Below, in pieces: positions 23,791-35,726 of a stretch of DNA of 64,000 bases. The notes beneath the pieces are model-generated. The model was not told the origin of the DNA and made no database searches. It was given only the letters and a program-made list of their open reading frames with translations. Origin of the DNA: Sphaerolaimus hirsutus (lineage: Eukaryota > Nematoda > Chromadorea > Monhysterida > Sphaerolaimidae); assembly GCA_964036195.1 (NCBI GenBank), contig OZ038454.1:29560315-29624314 (forward strand), read 5' to 3'. The translations under genes and the position numbers were made by a program. Position 1 is the stretch's first letter, and each line of letters starts with the position of its first letter.

Positions 23791-24594
23791 ATGCACATAC
23801 TGCACACACAAATCAGCACTTGCAGAAATGAACAGAATCACCTAGTAGTGTCCCTTGTGATAGTAATATCTGGTGCAGCTGCCTCTGCATCAACAAAATC
23901 AGAACATTAACATTGAAAAGCATTGTTTACTGAACACATGAAGTGTAGAAAAAAATTTGAAGTTGACAAAATGTCTATGTAGCTTATGTCAATATGCGTA
24001 TGCACTCATAGTATACAAAAAACGCGATGTCAACTGACTTGGAAATTTTGAACAAAAAAAATTCTCACACTTTTTTGAACTGTTCCTTTGCAAAAAGTTC
24101 TTCTATGAAAGATGCGCATTATTTTTCTCTATGTGTACCTAAAATTTCGTATAAATAGAATGTAAATTGGATAAATAAAGTTACTTTTGGAAAGTCGGCG
24201 AGCGCTGAGTCAACTGCCGGAAATACGCACTTTTGCATACGTTTTTTGATGTTTTCATACGATTTTGGGTACTTGACATCGTACGCACAACACTTGTGTC
24301 AACTGAAATGAAAAAAAACGTATACTAGCGTACGCAGCGTACACTTTCAGCTCAGTTGACATTTTCGATCATGATTTTCACTTTTATTGAAACTTTTGAA
24401 ACAGCCAAAAAGTCAATTCAATGGACACTGTAAATGAAAATGTCAACTGCAAATGTAAACACAGATAAGTTGACATTTATGGTTGCATGTTGTCATTTAT
24501 GTTGCTTATAGTTATATTTATAGATTGAAAATGTCAACTTATATAAGTTTGAGTGTGTGTGTAAGTGGTTGGCTCCACCTCATAATTGAAAAAA

Positions 24595-24754
24595 GGGCCC
24601 ACACAGGCTAGTTGACATCGACACCAAATGTAAAGTCCCAAACCAAACTGATCCCCATTCAAAGCTTGCTTTCAGGATTTGAAAAGCAAGCTTTGGATTG
24701 GGACAGGAAACAGTTGACTTTTTCTGTCGTTGTCAAGTAGCCTGTGTGGGGCAT
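24595..24754. mobile_element. Short GGGCCCACAC TIR element nested in the 3.6-kb element
   Basis: Inverted ends GGGCCCACACAGGCTAGTTG and AAGTAGCCTGTGTGGGGC. AAGCTTGCTTTC / GAAAGCAAGCTT-like palindrome at the centre. Same family as its host element. Confidence 0.78.
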
Positions 24755-27700
24755 AGTAGTAAAGTAAACAATATATAAGTTGACATTTTATAGACTAATC
24801 CATTCTTAACTCTATTGATACTTTCAGGAGAGTGGCAGCAGGGGGCGGTGTCCGAAGTGAAATGGCTTGAATGTTTTCTGGAATTAGTGGTTTTGTTTGG
24901 TATTTCGCGATGATTTTTGAGTATTTTTGAATTTTTGGAAAGATTTGAATGTGCTTGTTTTTATAATAATTTGGAAAGTTTTTGTTTTGTTGTTAATAGT
25001 AAATAGATAGCAGATATAAATTCTTTGTTAGACACAAAAGTGCAACTTTTAAAGAATAACTAAATTTTGAATTTTTTTTTACCTTGAATTTTCAAAATAA
25101 AAATTTTAAAAAGTTGTGTCAAAAGCTGTAAATTTTTTTTTGAAAATATATGCAAAAATGCAACAATTAAAGTTTTCATGTTTGCTATTTTCAATCTCCA
25201 AATTGTTCAAGTTTAAAATGAATTTCCTCTGTTTGTTTTTCTTAAAAAAATTTGATATGTAAAGATTATCTGGTTCAAAATTTTTTAACTTGTCAGTCAA
25301 CCCAAGTATTCTGTTGTTTTAGTTGCTTAAAATACTTTGTTTTTTTTTGCTGTCTTGTTACTCACTTTGCGTGATTTGTTGGCAGAATGTAATTGTAATA
25401 GTAACTATACATGAAATCATTTGAGCTTGTGATTTTTCAATTTATTACATTAAATAAAGTAGTTAAATGAAAATGTAAATCAAAAAGAAATTAAATTTTT
25501 ATTTTATACAAATTGTGTCTGGAAACAACAGTAAATTACATGAAATATAAAGCAACATTTAAAAGGCAACATCACTATCACATGAAAAAATACATCACTA
25601 TCACTACTTTCATCATTAACCTTTCAAGTTATCCTATTTTGGCAAATCAAAATAAATAAATTACTGCAAATTGTGTATGTGTACGCAAGAAAACAGGAAA
25701 AATACATCACTATCACCACATTTCATCATTAACTTTTGAAGTTATCCAATTTTGGCAATTCAAAATGAATAAATTGTGTACGCGTATGCAAGAAATTGTA
25801 TAAGTATGCAAAATCTCATACGCGTACGTTTTTTTGCGTTCGCGTATGCCAAAAAAACATACGCGTATGCTTTAGTTGACTCGGCCAGTGACACAAATAT
25901 CTGTACTGCCCAAATTTACTAGTTGACATTATCACTAGTGTGTACGCGGTCAACTAGAGTCAACTGAGAAAAATTTCAGTTGACTCTGAGTTGACATTTT
26001 ACATGCGAAAAATGCGATGTCAACTAGCGTGTGGAGGCCCAATGATCCAAATTGATGTTCTGATGTCAAAATGTCGCTAAGTTCTCACTAAAGATACTAT
26101 GTTCAAATGAAAATCGAAAGTTTGACGAAAAGAATAGAACGGCATCCTCCAATAGAACGGCACATCCAATAGAACGGCAGGTAAAAAAGTTGACGAAAAA
26201 AATAGAACGGCGCCGTTCTATAAGAATAAATACGGTAATGGGCGGCGCGGCAGCACTAAATCATCATTGTGGCTAGCTATCGAATATGCGCGCGGCCACT
26301 GATTCGCAATGGCACTCAGTCACGGTGAAAATGTTGCAGCCTGAACTGGAATTGCGCGAACCGAATAGATTTGGTCAGTTGTGACTTGTGGGAGCTACTG
26401 TATCTGGTTTTAGAAACTGTATTTTGAACTGTAACTAGGTACATATCTGTTTTTGGCCATTTCGGTTTTGTAAGAGTGTCGCGGATGTTGATTGTACAGG
26501 GTACGACACGATCACCTATACTTAATGACTTCACGTGACTTTGAGATATGCTTTCAAATAATTCGGTAACCCACAACAGTTTTCTACAGTTTTTGCTGGA
26601 CGATGACGTCTAATAAACACCCCTACACGTATAGCAGACAATGAAGGTTAAAATAAATCTATAGTAATGTAAATAACACAAAAGCATTCCTACATTTTCA
26701 CATCGTTGCCAATGGAAGAAAAGAAGATCTGGTTAAGGCAGCTTCAGCTAGATCTCAAATATATAATACCTATGTATTTACATTTATACATGCATCTGAC
26801 TGGAAGAAAAGCCACATGCAAATGCGCAGGCTGATGCACACAAACCAAAGTGTTACATTTCACATACAAGCTCATATTACATACAAGCTCATATTACATA
26901 CTCGCTCACACTATGTCTTGCTAGTTGCCATACACGCTCGTGTGCACAGATAACTACGCTTTTTTAACATTTTACTAGAGGCCAGTTCTGCTAGTGGTAA
27001 AGTGAAGAACAAAAACTGCTGATGAGTAATGTAAAATGACAAATGCAAGTAAAAGTAAAGTAGAGTAAAACCCCCTGCGTGATACACATCAATTCAGGCA
27101 GTGTCATGTTATGGCAATGCATGTGTCTGCATAATGTGCAATGTGCATACATACACAGCAGATAATGTGTGTGGTAAGTGCCCTAAAGTGGTCTGAAATG
27201 CCCCCCATGTTCACACTTCAACACCTGACCAGAGATGGAATGCACTTCACAGAAACTTCATGGATTTCTTTACTAAATTGTTTATGTTTAAAATGCTTGG
27301 AAATTTTGTGAAGTGTGTTGAAGTGTCTCATGAAGACACTCCACTCAGCAGATCACCAGTACCGTTTTGCTGTTATAGGAGTGTTTGTGTATCTGTATAA
27401 ATAAATAAATAAATAAATTTCATCATATTCATGAAATGTTTCACTCAAGTTTTATCTCAAAAATATTCTCTCAAATCACAAATTAATCAAGTGATGAAGC
27501 AAAAGTATGTGCTATGTGCAGAACAATAAATATACATAGTAGAAAATTCAAATCATTCAAAAATACAATCAATTAAACATAATCCCATGAAATTCTCAAA
27601 AATTGAATCAAATCTCAGGGAAATAAGAGAAAATACAAAAAATACAAGAGTTGTCAGTTTTGAAAATAAAAAAATTTCCAGCATTTTTGGAATACAATGT

Positions 27701-28383
27701 GTACTCACACTTGTATGTGTAGAGCACAGGCTTCCCTGGGCATGTGTGGAGAGACAAACTGTCACCTGGGCAAAGTGCCATATGGGCTTGTATGTTATGT
27801 GGGATTCACCCACACAAATCCATACTCACAGCGCAGAAGTCATTTGATTGCATTTTCTGCCAAAACACCGCCCCTGTTTCCATCTGTTTTAGAGAAGATG
27901 CGTAAAATGAGCAGTGCATATAAATATTTTTTATGTATTCAGTTATTCAAATATGTATAAAATACTTTTAGCGTAATGTTTGTCATTATTCAAATATTTG
28001 TCAAATCCAATTATACTAAAAGCAACACAGTAAATAACAGTGCACTGAACATAGAAACATATTAAAAATGTAGATATTTAAATTCAGTTTTTTTGCAGTT
28101 GGATACCCCTTAAACAGATTTTAAATTGTCATAATGCAGAGTTTGTAAACTACTGTTGACGGATATCAAAAATAATTCATTCTGGTAAACTCAAATGTGT
28201 TCAAAACAGTTTTTGAAATTTTCGATGTCAGCCAGTGTGCGTAGACACAAAGATGCTTTAATAGTGGGAAGTAAATATGCTTCCGCAGTGATTAGAAAAA
28301 TTGACGCCATTAAAAGCCAAACGGTAATTGTGAACTTTTTGCATGCAGCACAGTATTTAATTAGCGCAGTCTCATAAATTAAG

Positions 28384-28678
28384 TACTGTATTTGCTCGAC
28401 TAATCCCCCTGGGGAATTATTATTTCATTAAATTTTTTTGAGGGGTGAATTATTATTCAATCACAAAATTCAAGCATGTTTTATCAACTCATTCCACAGA
28501 CAGTGCTTTATTAACACAATAACATGCCATTTTTGTTCAAATAAGACATTACAAATTTATCATATGCCTTAAGGGGGAGTTATTCAAGGAGGGAATTATT
28601 TATTCCTCACTCATCATACAGGGAGGAATTATTCGAGGTTTTGTTCTCAGGGGTGGAAGTATTCAAGCAAATATGGTA
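28384..28678. mobile_element. TACCGTATT-family element (TACTGTATTTGCTCG type)
   Basis: Ends TACTGTATTTGCTCGACTAA and TATTCAAGCAAATATGGTA, with AATTATTATTC blocks. Shared with the duplicate at 60956-61256, so it is older than the duplication. Confidence 0.8.
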
Positions 28679-28782
28679 TCTTTGCGTGCAAATGTCTAAA
28701 ATAAACAGTGGCATAATTCTCCTCAATGACCAATTCTAGGTAATAGAAAACACAAATGCATGCACACCGGTGGAATAGGCAC

Positions 28783-29491
28783 TAGGGTTGGCCGATGTTA
28801 GTTTTATTTAAAAAAAACGTTGTTGTTTTTTTAAACACGATGTCCGAAACATTGTTTTTTTAAAACATCGGCCGAAATTTTTAGTACTAAGCACTAGGTA
28901 TTTGTCATAATTTTTGCGCGCAAGCGTGCAATTTCACACATAAATAGACATGGTTGGTGGTTGTTTTCATTGGTTTTGTGGCATTTTTAGTATCAAAGCT
29001 TCCATTTCTATGTGCTACCATGGGTAAATAAGTCGTCATATGTTGCTGTAGTATATAATATTGAGGTAATGTGCTTCCATGTACCTCCACAGTGTGTAAC
29101 TTCACTCCCAAAGTAACAACCTCCTTTTATAACCTTGATTGATACCTATTCCATGCCAAACTTCACTTGAAGTGATGAACATTAGACTTTAAGGCGATAT
29201 ATGAACACGTCGACAAAAAATGGACATTTTTGACACAAATCACCACTTATAATGCTATCCCATGGCTCCACAGCCATTATATGGTCATGTATAACATTAC
29301 ACAGTATTGTCACATGTCTGATATACCTATATATGTTGACCCAGGAACATATATGGGAGCTTTTAAAACTAAAAAAGCTTTAAAAAAAGCTTTAAAGCTA
29401 AAAAAAACTTTTTTAATAAAAAAACGTTTTTAATTTAAAAAAACGTTTTAAAAAAAACATGGCGTTAAAAAAAGGTTTTTTTCCAACCCTA
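28783..29491. mobile_element. TAGGGTTGG hAT-like element
   Basis: Ends TAGGGTTGGCCGATGTTA and TTTTTTTCCAACCCTA. Perfect TSD ATAGGCAC. Subterminal AAAACGTTTTTT arrays. Present at the same place in the duplicate (61360-62036). Confidence 0.92.
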
Positions 29492-29569
29492 ATAGGCACA
29501 CTACTTTTGTGTATGGAAGGCACGTAAATGTGTATATTTATGTGTTGACTTTGTGGGAGTAGGAAGATT

Positions 29570-29788
29570 GGGCCCACACACGCTAGTTGACATTGCAAGT
29601 TCGTGTCAACTCAATCACAGCTAAATAACACAACAAAAATTTAAGCATCACACGAAACAGAAACAATGAAAATGTGACTGACATACATTAAAATTTAATA
29701 TGCTCTATCAGATAGGAAAGTTGAAATCACACAATTCACTCAAATTAAGTTGACACGAATTCAGTTGACATGCAACGTGTGTGGCGCC
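29570..29788. mobile_element. GGGCCCACAC TIR element
   Basis: Inverted ends GGGCCCACACACGCTAGTTG and CATGCAACGTGTGTGGCGCC with GTTGACA-rich interior. Also in the duplicate at 62116-62334. Confidence 0.82.
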
Positions 29789-29972
29789 AATGGAACGATG
29801 GCAAACGAAAATCCAAAAGCGTTTTTGAATTTTCGAATTTTCTTGGATTTTTCGAATTCTTAACTACCGTTAGAAGAACACTTTAACATCGATTCTGGTA
29901 TTTTTTTGTAAAAATGCATATTTCAACTGATAATCACGTCAATTTCCCATGGATTCCCATGGAATCCCTTTA

Positions 29973-30375
29973 AGCGGCGTTTACACGGTCTCGTGTGCCG
30001 ACAAAAAATCGAGTGAAAAAGTTCCATAATTCCGGAATAAAGTTCCATATCTGCAACGTAAGGCACTGAAGTATACTCACTAGTTAAGTGTACACACATG
30101 CCAATTTGCAGATTATTTGCGTGTGTCGTTCAAGAGTTAAAAGCAAATTAGGTACACTTGTCGGTTCGGTTTCAAAACGAAAACCGAACCGACAAATGTA
30201 ATTTGTTTTTAAGTCGTGAACGACATGCCCGAATTATCTGCAAATTGGCATGTGTGTACACTCAACTAGTGAGTATACTTCACTGCTTTGCCTTGCAGAT
30301 ATGGCACTTTATTGTGGAATTATGAAACTTTTTGTCTTCTTTTTTGTCGGCACAAAATGCAGTGTAAACGCCGCT
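29973..30375. mobile_element. 403-bp hairpin element with TTA duplication
   Basis: Ends AGCGGCGTTTACACGGTC and GTGTAAACGCCGCT. Flanked by TTA on both sides; the duplicate near 62515 is empty (CCCTTACTAAAATGG). The arms are inverted over nearly the whole length around ACCGAACCGACAA near 30185. The 3-bp TTA target suggests PIF/Harbinger-type mobilisation. Confidence 0.88.
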
Positions 30376-30719
30376 TTACTAAAATGGACACGCAGTAACC
30401 GATGGCAAAAATTCTTGAAAATGACAACATTAAAACTTGATTACAACGATATTTTACGAGCTAATTTTTGGGGGGCGTGGTCATTTCACAAAAGAATTCA
30501 AACTATTCAAACAATAAAATAAAAACAATTTCCCATCGCCGCAGTATGGCAGAATTTGCGGTCGCAGTAATGCAGCAAGGTTTGCGGGCTTATCGGGGTA
30601 GAAATTTGACACTGCCAAACGATTTGAAGCGTCGATTTGGAGTTAAACCGAAAAGAAAACGGTGCATCGGTGCTACCGTAACGTGGAAAATGAAAGCCCG
30701 CACGAGTTGACAAAATGAT

Positions 30720-30933
30720 CCTGGGGGCAGTCCCAAGCCCTGTAAAGTGTAAAGTAAAGTGTCAAATGTAAAGTCAAATGCAAAGTAAAGTGTCAAATGT
30801 AAAGTAAACTGTCAATTGTCATGCAAAGTTCAGTAATAATTTTTGTTTTGTTTTGATTGCCAGTTTACTTTGCATTAGACTTTACATTTGACACTTTACT
30901 TTACACTTTACAGGGCTTGGGATTGCCACCTGG
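30720..30933. mobile_element. Introner-type palindrome, intergenic copy with known empty site
   Basis: CCTGGGGGCAGTCCCAAGCC then CTGTAAAGTGTAAAGTAAAG; right end CTTTACAGGGCTTGGGATTG then CCACCTGG. The duplicate at about 62855 lacks it (ATGATCAGGTTCTCC). The sister copy 41556-41756 lies in KLHDC10 intron 10. Confidence 0.88.
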
Positions 30934-31142
30934 TTCTCCCGATCTCCCGTCTTATTAGATATTTTACAGCGATGCGCGTAAACAAGATAATTGCAATGCT
31001 TTCAGTTGTTAATCGCGGGAAATGGATACAACTCGTAAATAGGCCATTGGCTTGAGTATGGCGGGATTTCCCGTTTACCCATAAATGAACCACTGACCGT
31101 ACCGCATGCGTTTTGTAGATTTGGACCCTGCGGGGGTTTATA

Positions 31143-31578
31143 TACCGTATTTCCTCGAAATACCCCCCCAGTTTAATACGCCCCCCCCCTCTCGAGACCA
31201 CGATGAAACAATCACCCCCCCCCTCGAAATACCCCCCCCCCCCAGATTGAGTGTAAAGAGAACGTACATGACAAATACTGCAGTTTGTGTTCTGCGTAGT
31301 GCAGAACACACGTTAAAACAATGTTGGAATCACGTTAGAACAGTGTTTATACCATCTACGTACTAATATTAGTATACAGGGGTTGATACATGTCAGTTAT
31401 TGATGCATTTTTCTACCCCAGCGCACATCACAAACCACGATTTTGTACTAGGATTTCAAAAAATTTCCTGTGAAATAATACCCCCCCTCCTCGAAATACC
31501 CCCCCTCGTTTACCCCCCCCCCTCTCGGGAGCACTATGAAACAATCACCCCCGGGGGGTATTTCGAGGAAATACGGTA
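31143..31578. mobile_element. TACCGTATTTCCTCG element with C-run arrays
   Basis: Ends TACCGTATTTCCTCGAAATA and TATTTCGAGGAAATACGGTA are perfect inverted repeats. Both ends have CGAAATAC-plus-C-run blocks. Confidence 0.9.
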
Positions 31579-32038
31579 CATAGTATATCGCTATTCCGGA
31601 GGGATAGATATTTAGCTTAAAAAATGTGGGGGGTTATGAAGAAAAGGGGAAAAATCGCTAAAAGTAGGTTAAAAATGGCTCAAAACAGGTATATAAACAT
31701 ATATAGTATTAGTTTGAAGTTTAATTTTTTGAAGCTTAATAACTGGGCGATTTCTGGGCCGACTCAGATCGTTCGACACTTAAAACGATCAGGACAACCT
31801 GCAGATTAAATTTTTATGGTCGGATTAGTGATGTCTAAATTCCATATGCCGATTTGATCCGGTTTTTGAACATGAAAAATAACCGTAATAACAATTTTTT
31901 TCAAAATGGTTATTTTGAGCATGCTAACATATAAATAGTTTAGACAAAAAGAATAAATCTGGCCCAAAAATTATTTCAATATCTTTCCAGTCAAAAGCTA
32001 CAGCACTTGATCACTTCCACCTCCAAACCATAAATAAA
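31579..32038. other. Repeat fragments, no gene seen
   Basis: A short GGGATAGATATTTAGC end, then sequence related to 21720-22100 (GATCAGGACAACCTGCAGAT). Confidence 0.5.
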
Positions 32039-32709
32039 TATTTACTCGAATAATTCCCCCGGGGAATTATTTTTCGTCAGACATTTTTGAGGGGGGAACT
32101 ATTCAAGGGGGGATTATTATTTCATCACAACTTTCAAGCACGTTTCTATCACACTACATAAACATGTATATCCTGGTCCTGTTTCCATTGATATACTCGG
32201 CGTACATGACACTCTGCCCTCGCACTGATTTATGTCTCGTGTTGGAAGCGTGCCAATCATATTCAAATCATGCGATTTACGTAAAAAGAGGGAAAAATTT
32301 ATCGATGTGAATATATTAATGAACAACATTATAACAACAATCAACTTTGTCCTCTTTTTCTGAAACTCGGACGCGTTAACCATCGTTGGCACACTTCCAG
32401 CGGGAACCACGCGTGCAGGGTGTAAAGTAACCGGAGTATATGCACATTCCATTGCATCTTTGCACCGGAATGTGCTGCATTTCTATTCGATGAATCAAAC
32501 CGCACAAAGCTCTTTTGTATGGTTTGGCTTCATCGTTTGTTTTTTGTTAAAAGCATATATCTACCGTCCGTCATTGCGGGGGGAGGGGATTATTCAAGTG
32601 GGGGGAATTATTTTTTCCTCACCTGTCTAACAGGGGGGAATTATTCGAGGGGGGATTATTCGAGGGGGGAATTATCCAAGTGGGGGGAATTATTCGAGTA
32701 AATACGGTA
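32039..32709. mobile_element. TATTTACTCGAATAATTCC element with nested repeat
   Basis: Ends TATTTACTCGAATAATTCCC and TTATTCGAGTAAATACGGTA. An inner part (about 32190-32430, with CACGCGTGCAGGGTGTAAAG) recurs inverted at 57650-57779, next to the assembly gap. Confidence 0.7.
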
Positions 32710-33216
32710 GGTATAAATTACCGCATCAAGAACAAAGCATGCAAATTCAAAACTCTACATCTCCACCATATCTCAGCTGATTTTCACCTATGAATGCTTA
32801 AAGTGATCAAAATGACCTGTAGATTTCAATTTTATGTTCCAATTATCTTTATGCACTGTTCTCACTGTGCAGTTGTTTTATGAGTGAGAGCCGAAAATTC
32901 AAAGTGCTATAACTTTTGATTGGAATGAGATATTGAAATAATTTTTGGGCCAGATTTTTCCTTTTTGTCTAAAGTATATGATAGCATGTTCAAAAACATC
33001 ATTTTATCATGTCCAAAAACCGGGTCAAATCGTCAACCGGAATTTAGACATCACTTATCCGATCATAAAAATTGAATCGGCAGGTTGTCCTGATTATTTT
33101 AAGTGCGTAACTATCTGAATCGGTCTAGAAATGACCGAGTTATTAAGCTTCATAGTCAATGTGTAGATCATCTGTGCAAAATGACCACCTTGTTATAGAC
33201 CCCCTTATCTCGGGAC

Positions 33217-33856
33217 TAGGGTTGGAAAAAAACGTTTTTTTTTAACTCAATGTTTTTTTTAATAAAAAAGCTCCCAGATATGACCTTGTGTCAACATATA
33301 TGGGTATATCAGACAGAGGCAATACTCTGTGATGTTATATATGACCATATAATGTCTGCGGAGCCATGGGATAGCATTATAAGTGGTCATTTGTGCCAAA
33401 AATATCCATTTTTTGTCGACTTATCATCCGTATATCGCCTTATAGTCGAATGTTTGTGACTTCAGGTAGTTTGGCACGGAATAGTGATCAAACAAGGTTA
33501 TAAAAGGAGGTTGTTACTTTGGGAGTGAAGTTACACACTGTGGAGGTACATGGAAGCACATTACCTCAATATTATATACTACAGCAACATATGACGGCTT
33601 ATTAACCCATGGTAGCACAAAGAAATGGATACATTGATACTAAAAACGCCACAAAACCAATGAAAACAACCACAAATGTCAATTTGTGTGTGAAATTGCG
33701 CGCTTGCGCGCAAAAATTTTGCAAAATACCTAGTGCTTAATACTAAAAATTTCGGCCGATGTTTTTTTTATAAAAAAACATTTCGGACGTCATGTTTTTT
33801 TATTAAAAAAACGTTGTTTTTTAAAAAACGTTTTAAAAAAACATCGGCCAACCCTA
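33217..33856. mobile_element. TAGGGTTGG hAT-like element, inverted orientation
   Basis: Starts TAGGGTTGGAAAAAAACG, ends AACATCGGCCAACCCTA. Perfect TSD CTCGGGAC at 33209-33216 and 33857-33864. Confidence 0.92.
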
Positions 33857-33989
33857 CTCGGGACTGGGGGATTATTCGAGCAAACCAAAACAATCCGTCA
33901 TAGCCCAGACCCCAAACCCCAACATATTTACTCGAACGGCATCAACATCGCCCAATGTACAACAGAATGCGACTCAGGAATGTATGTGT

Positions 33990-34280
33990 TTAGTTAAAAA
34001 TTGAACTTATTTAGTTTACAACGTAATACACAAAATAGCTGAAAATAGGCAATAAAAGACATGAAACGTGATTTAAGATGATAAACTATAAAAAGGTGTG
34101 ATAATTGACGATTTTGAGTGAAAATTGAGGCTAAATTTCTAAAAAATCGCTCCAGATAGTTAGATAGCTGCGCGATTGGGGAGGGGGGGGGGTAAGTCGA
34201 TAGTAGGTATAAAAATTTCCCTCCGGGATAGATAGATAGCTGGCGGACTTGGGGGATGCAAACCCCCCCCCCCATAGTAA
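33990..34280. repeat. GATAGATAG-type repeat fragment
   Basis: Contains AAATCGCTCCAGATAGTTAG, long G runs and CTCCGGGATAGATAGATAGC. Related to 20000-20220, 42890-43036 and 48380-49030. Confidence 0.65.
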
Positions 34281-34894
34281 ACCCGTAGAGTATGATTTAC
34301 CGTAAAGCCGTACCGTATGCCACCACAGCTATAGGTTCAACCCCGGGTCAAAAATTGGAATTACTGGAATTGGAATGGTAAACCGCAAATGGAATTGAAA
34401 AATACGTGAGATAAATAAATGCAAGGAAGGAAGAAACACGTGAAAATAAGCAGTAAGTGATGGAACTTAATGCGAAAAATTGTCTTCCCAGTAAAAATTC
34501 TTTCAATTTCTCCAGTTAATCGCGAAAATAGTGTAAATTTCATCATGTACATCGCGAGTAAAAATGGCAATGAAAATGCCATAAACATTTATTTACATAG
34601 CACAGACGACAAGCGGTAAACGGATTAATTTTTAATGAATTTAGATCGAAATGGGGAAACGTTTCAGCTGGGAGTGCGTGCTCGAAAATGCAATTTAATC
34701 GCACACCTAATGCAGTTTATACGCAAAAAAAATAAAAGCGAACGCAATTTTAAGAAACAACCGTTCAGCGCTGGCATCCAGCAAAATCCAGCCGCTATCA
34801 CATTTTTATCATCTTCAATCTCTTGTAGTTTTGCGCAAAAAACCATACAATGTCATGGCGTCATTTTTATGACCGTTTGAACACAGACACTTCA
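34281..34894. other. Non-coding, downstream of KLHDC10
   Basis: No gene seen. A minus-strand AATAAA at about 34590 could serve as polyadenylation signal but is more than 700 bp beyond the predicted stop. Confidence 0.35.
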
Positions 34895-35105
34895 GAGCCC
34901 ACACAAACTAGTTGACATCAAAATTCGTGTCAACTAAATTTTGGTTAATTTTGTGATTTCAATTTTCCGATGTGATACACAACGGCAACAGTGAATTTTA
35001 TATCGTGACACTTGATTTTCATTGTGATGCTTAAAAATTTCTTTTTGTGATTTAGTTTACATTCAGTTGACATGAATTTGTGATGTCAACTAGTTGTGTG
35101 GGCCC
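34895..35105. mobile_element. GGGCCCACAC TIR element
   Basis: Ends GAGCCCACACAAACTAGTTG and CAACTAGTTGTGTGGGCCC. About 210 bp, with GTTGACATGAATTTGTG near the right end. Confidence 0.85.
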
Positions 35106-35323
35106 ATATAGATGTTAAATGTGGTTATTGAATACAAGCATTTATGGAGAAGGAAATTTCGTCTTCATATCAAAATTTCAATCGACTGGTAAACACAACA
35201 GTACACAACTAATGAACACGAAAGGACCAGATCTAGAAATTGAGCATCTCAATACATGTAAATCATTACAAATTTGATTAAAATCCAGTGTCCAACGAAC
35301 TCACACGCAGATGTTAAGCGGCC

Positions 35324-35726
35324 TCAACACTTTGAACTGGCGGCGGCGCGTCCCCGCAAACATGTTTGGCAATGTGCCAAGGCAGACCTAACTTGTGTAG
35401 ATCTTCGGTCTGCATGCGGACCTGGGGAGAAATTTAATTGGCCGTTACGCTTGTTTTTTTTGCGGATCCGTCCGATTACATAGTTGTCTCCACAGTGCAT
35501 TTCCACCATTCCGCACGCAACAAAAACAATAAACGAAATAACCAATAACCAATCGGGCAGCCCGACAAAAAAACCCGTCGGGCAAATTAAATCGCGCACC
35601 AGGTGCGGTTGCGAACGCAACAGCGCGTCGAGGGCCAACGAAATGAGTGTTGGCGCGCTGCCAAGCCAGGCGCGGTGCACTGCGGCCGTGCGCCGCCGCG
35701 CCGCCTTGTCTACGACGCCGCCGAAA
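35324..35726 (-). CDS. KLHDC10: KLHDC10 exon 12 (terminal)
   Basis: Acceptor CTCTCAG; encodes FGGVVDKAARRRTAAVHRAW, then LGSAPTLISLALDALLRSQP and HLVRDL. This aligns without gaps to GGVVN...KRT..L.K.WL..PSLLELAWEKLL..FPNL of KLHDC10, including the VHL-box-like helix. The frame stays open to a stop at 35324, about 75 residues past the usual C-terminus, with a hydrophobic WLLVISFIVFVACGM stretch. A donor at CACCTG|GTGCGC (about 35610) could instead lead to a further exon that I did not find. Confidence 0.8.

Larger units (their letters stand above)
22431..26040. mobile_element. 3.6-kb non-coding TIR element, AAT target duplication
   Basis: Ends GGGCCTCCACACGCTAGTTG and CAACTAGCGTGTGGAGGCCC. 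Flanked by AAT on both sides; the uninterrupted paralogue at 58186-58200 reads GTCGAATGATCC, proving a 3-bp duplication. Many internal GTTGAC/GTCAAC motifs. AT-rich, with no transposase recognisable. Confidence 0.9.
26041..31135. repeat. Large duplicated segment, copy 1
   Basis: Collinear and very similar to 58196-63068. Copy-specific insertions: 29973-30375 and 30720-30933 here; 60038-60483 in the other copy. Open frames (for example 27587-27847 and 30543-30710) appear in both copies, but differences fall as often at amino-acid-changing sites, and I recognise no protein. Confidence 0.88.

Noticed and set aside
27587..27847. 86-codon frame preserved in both copies of the duplication
   Set aside because: The copies are too similar overall for frame preservation to be informative, and no family is recognised.
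30543..30710. Basic open frame (GLRAYRGRNLTLPNDLKRRF) shared by both copies of the duplication
   Set aside because: Copy differences are mainly amino-acid changing, no domain is recognisable, and the frame lies in repeat DNA, so I cannot support a gene.
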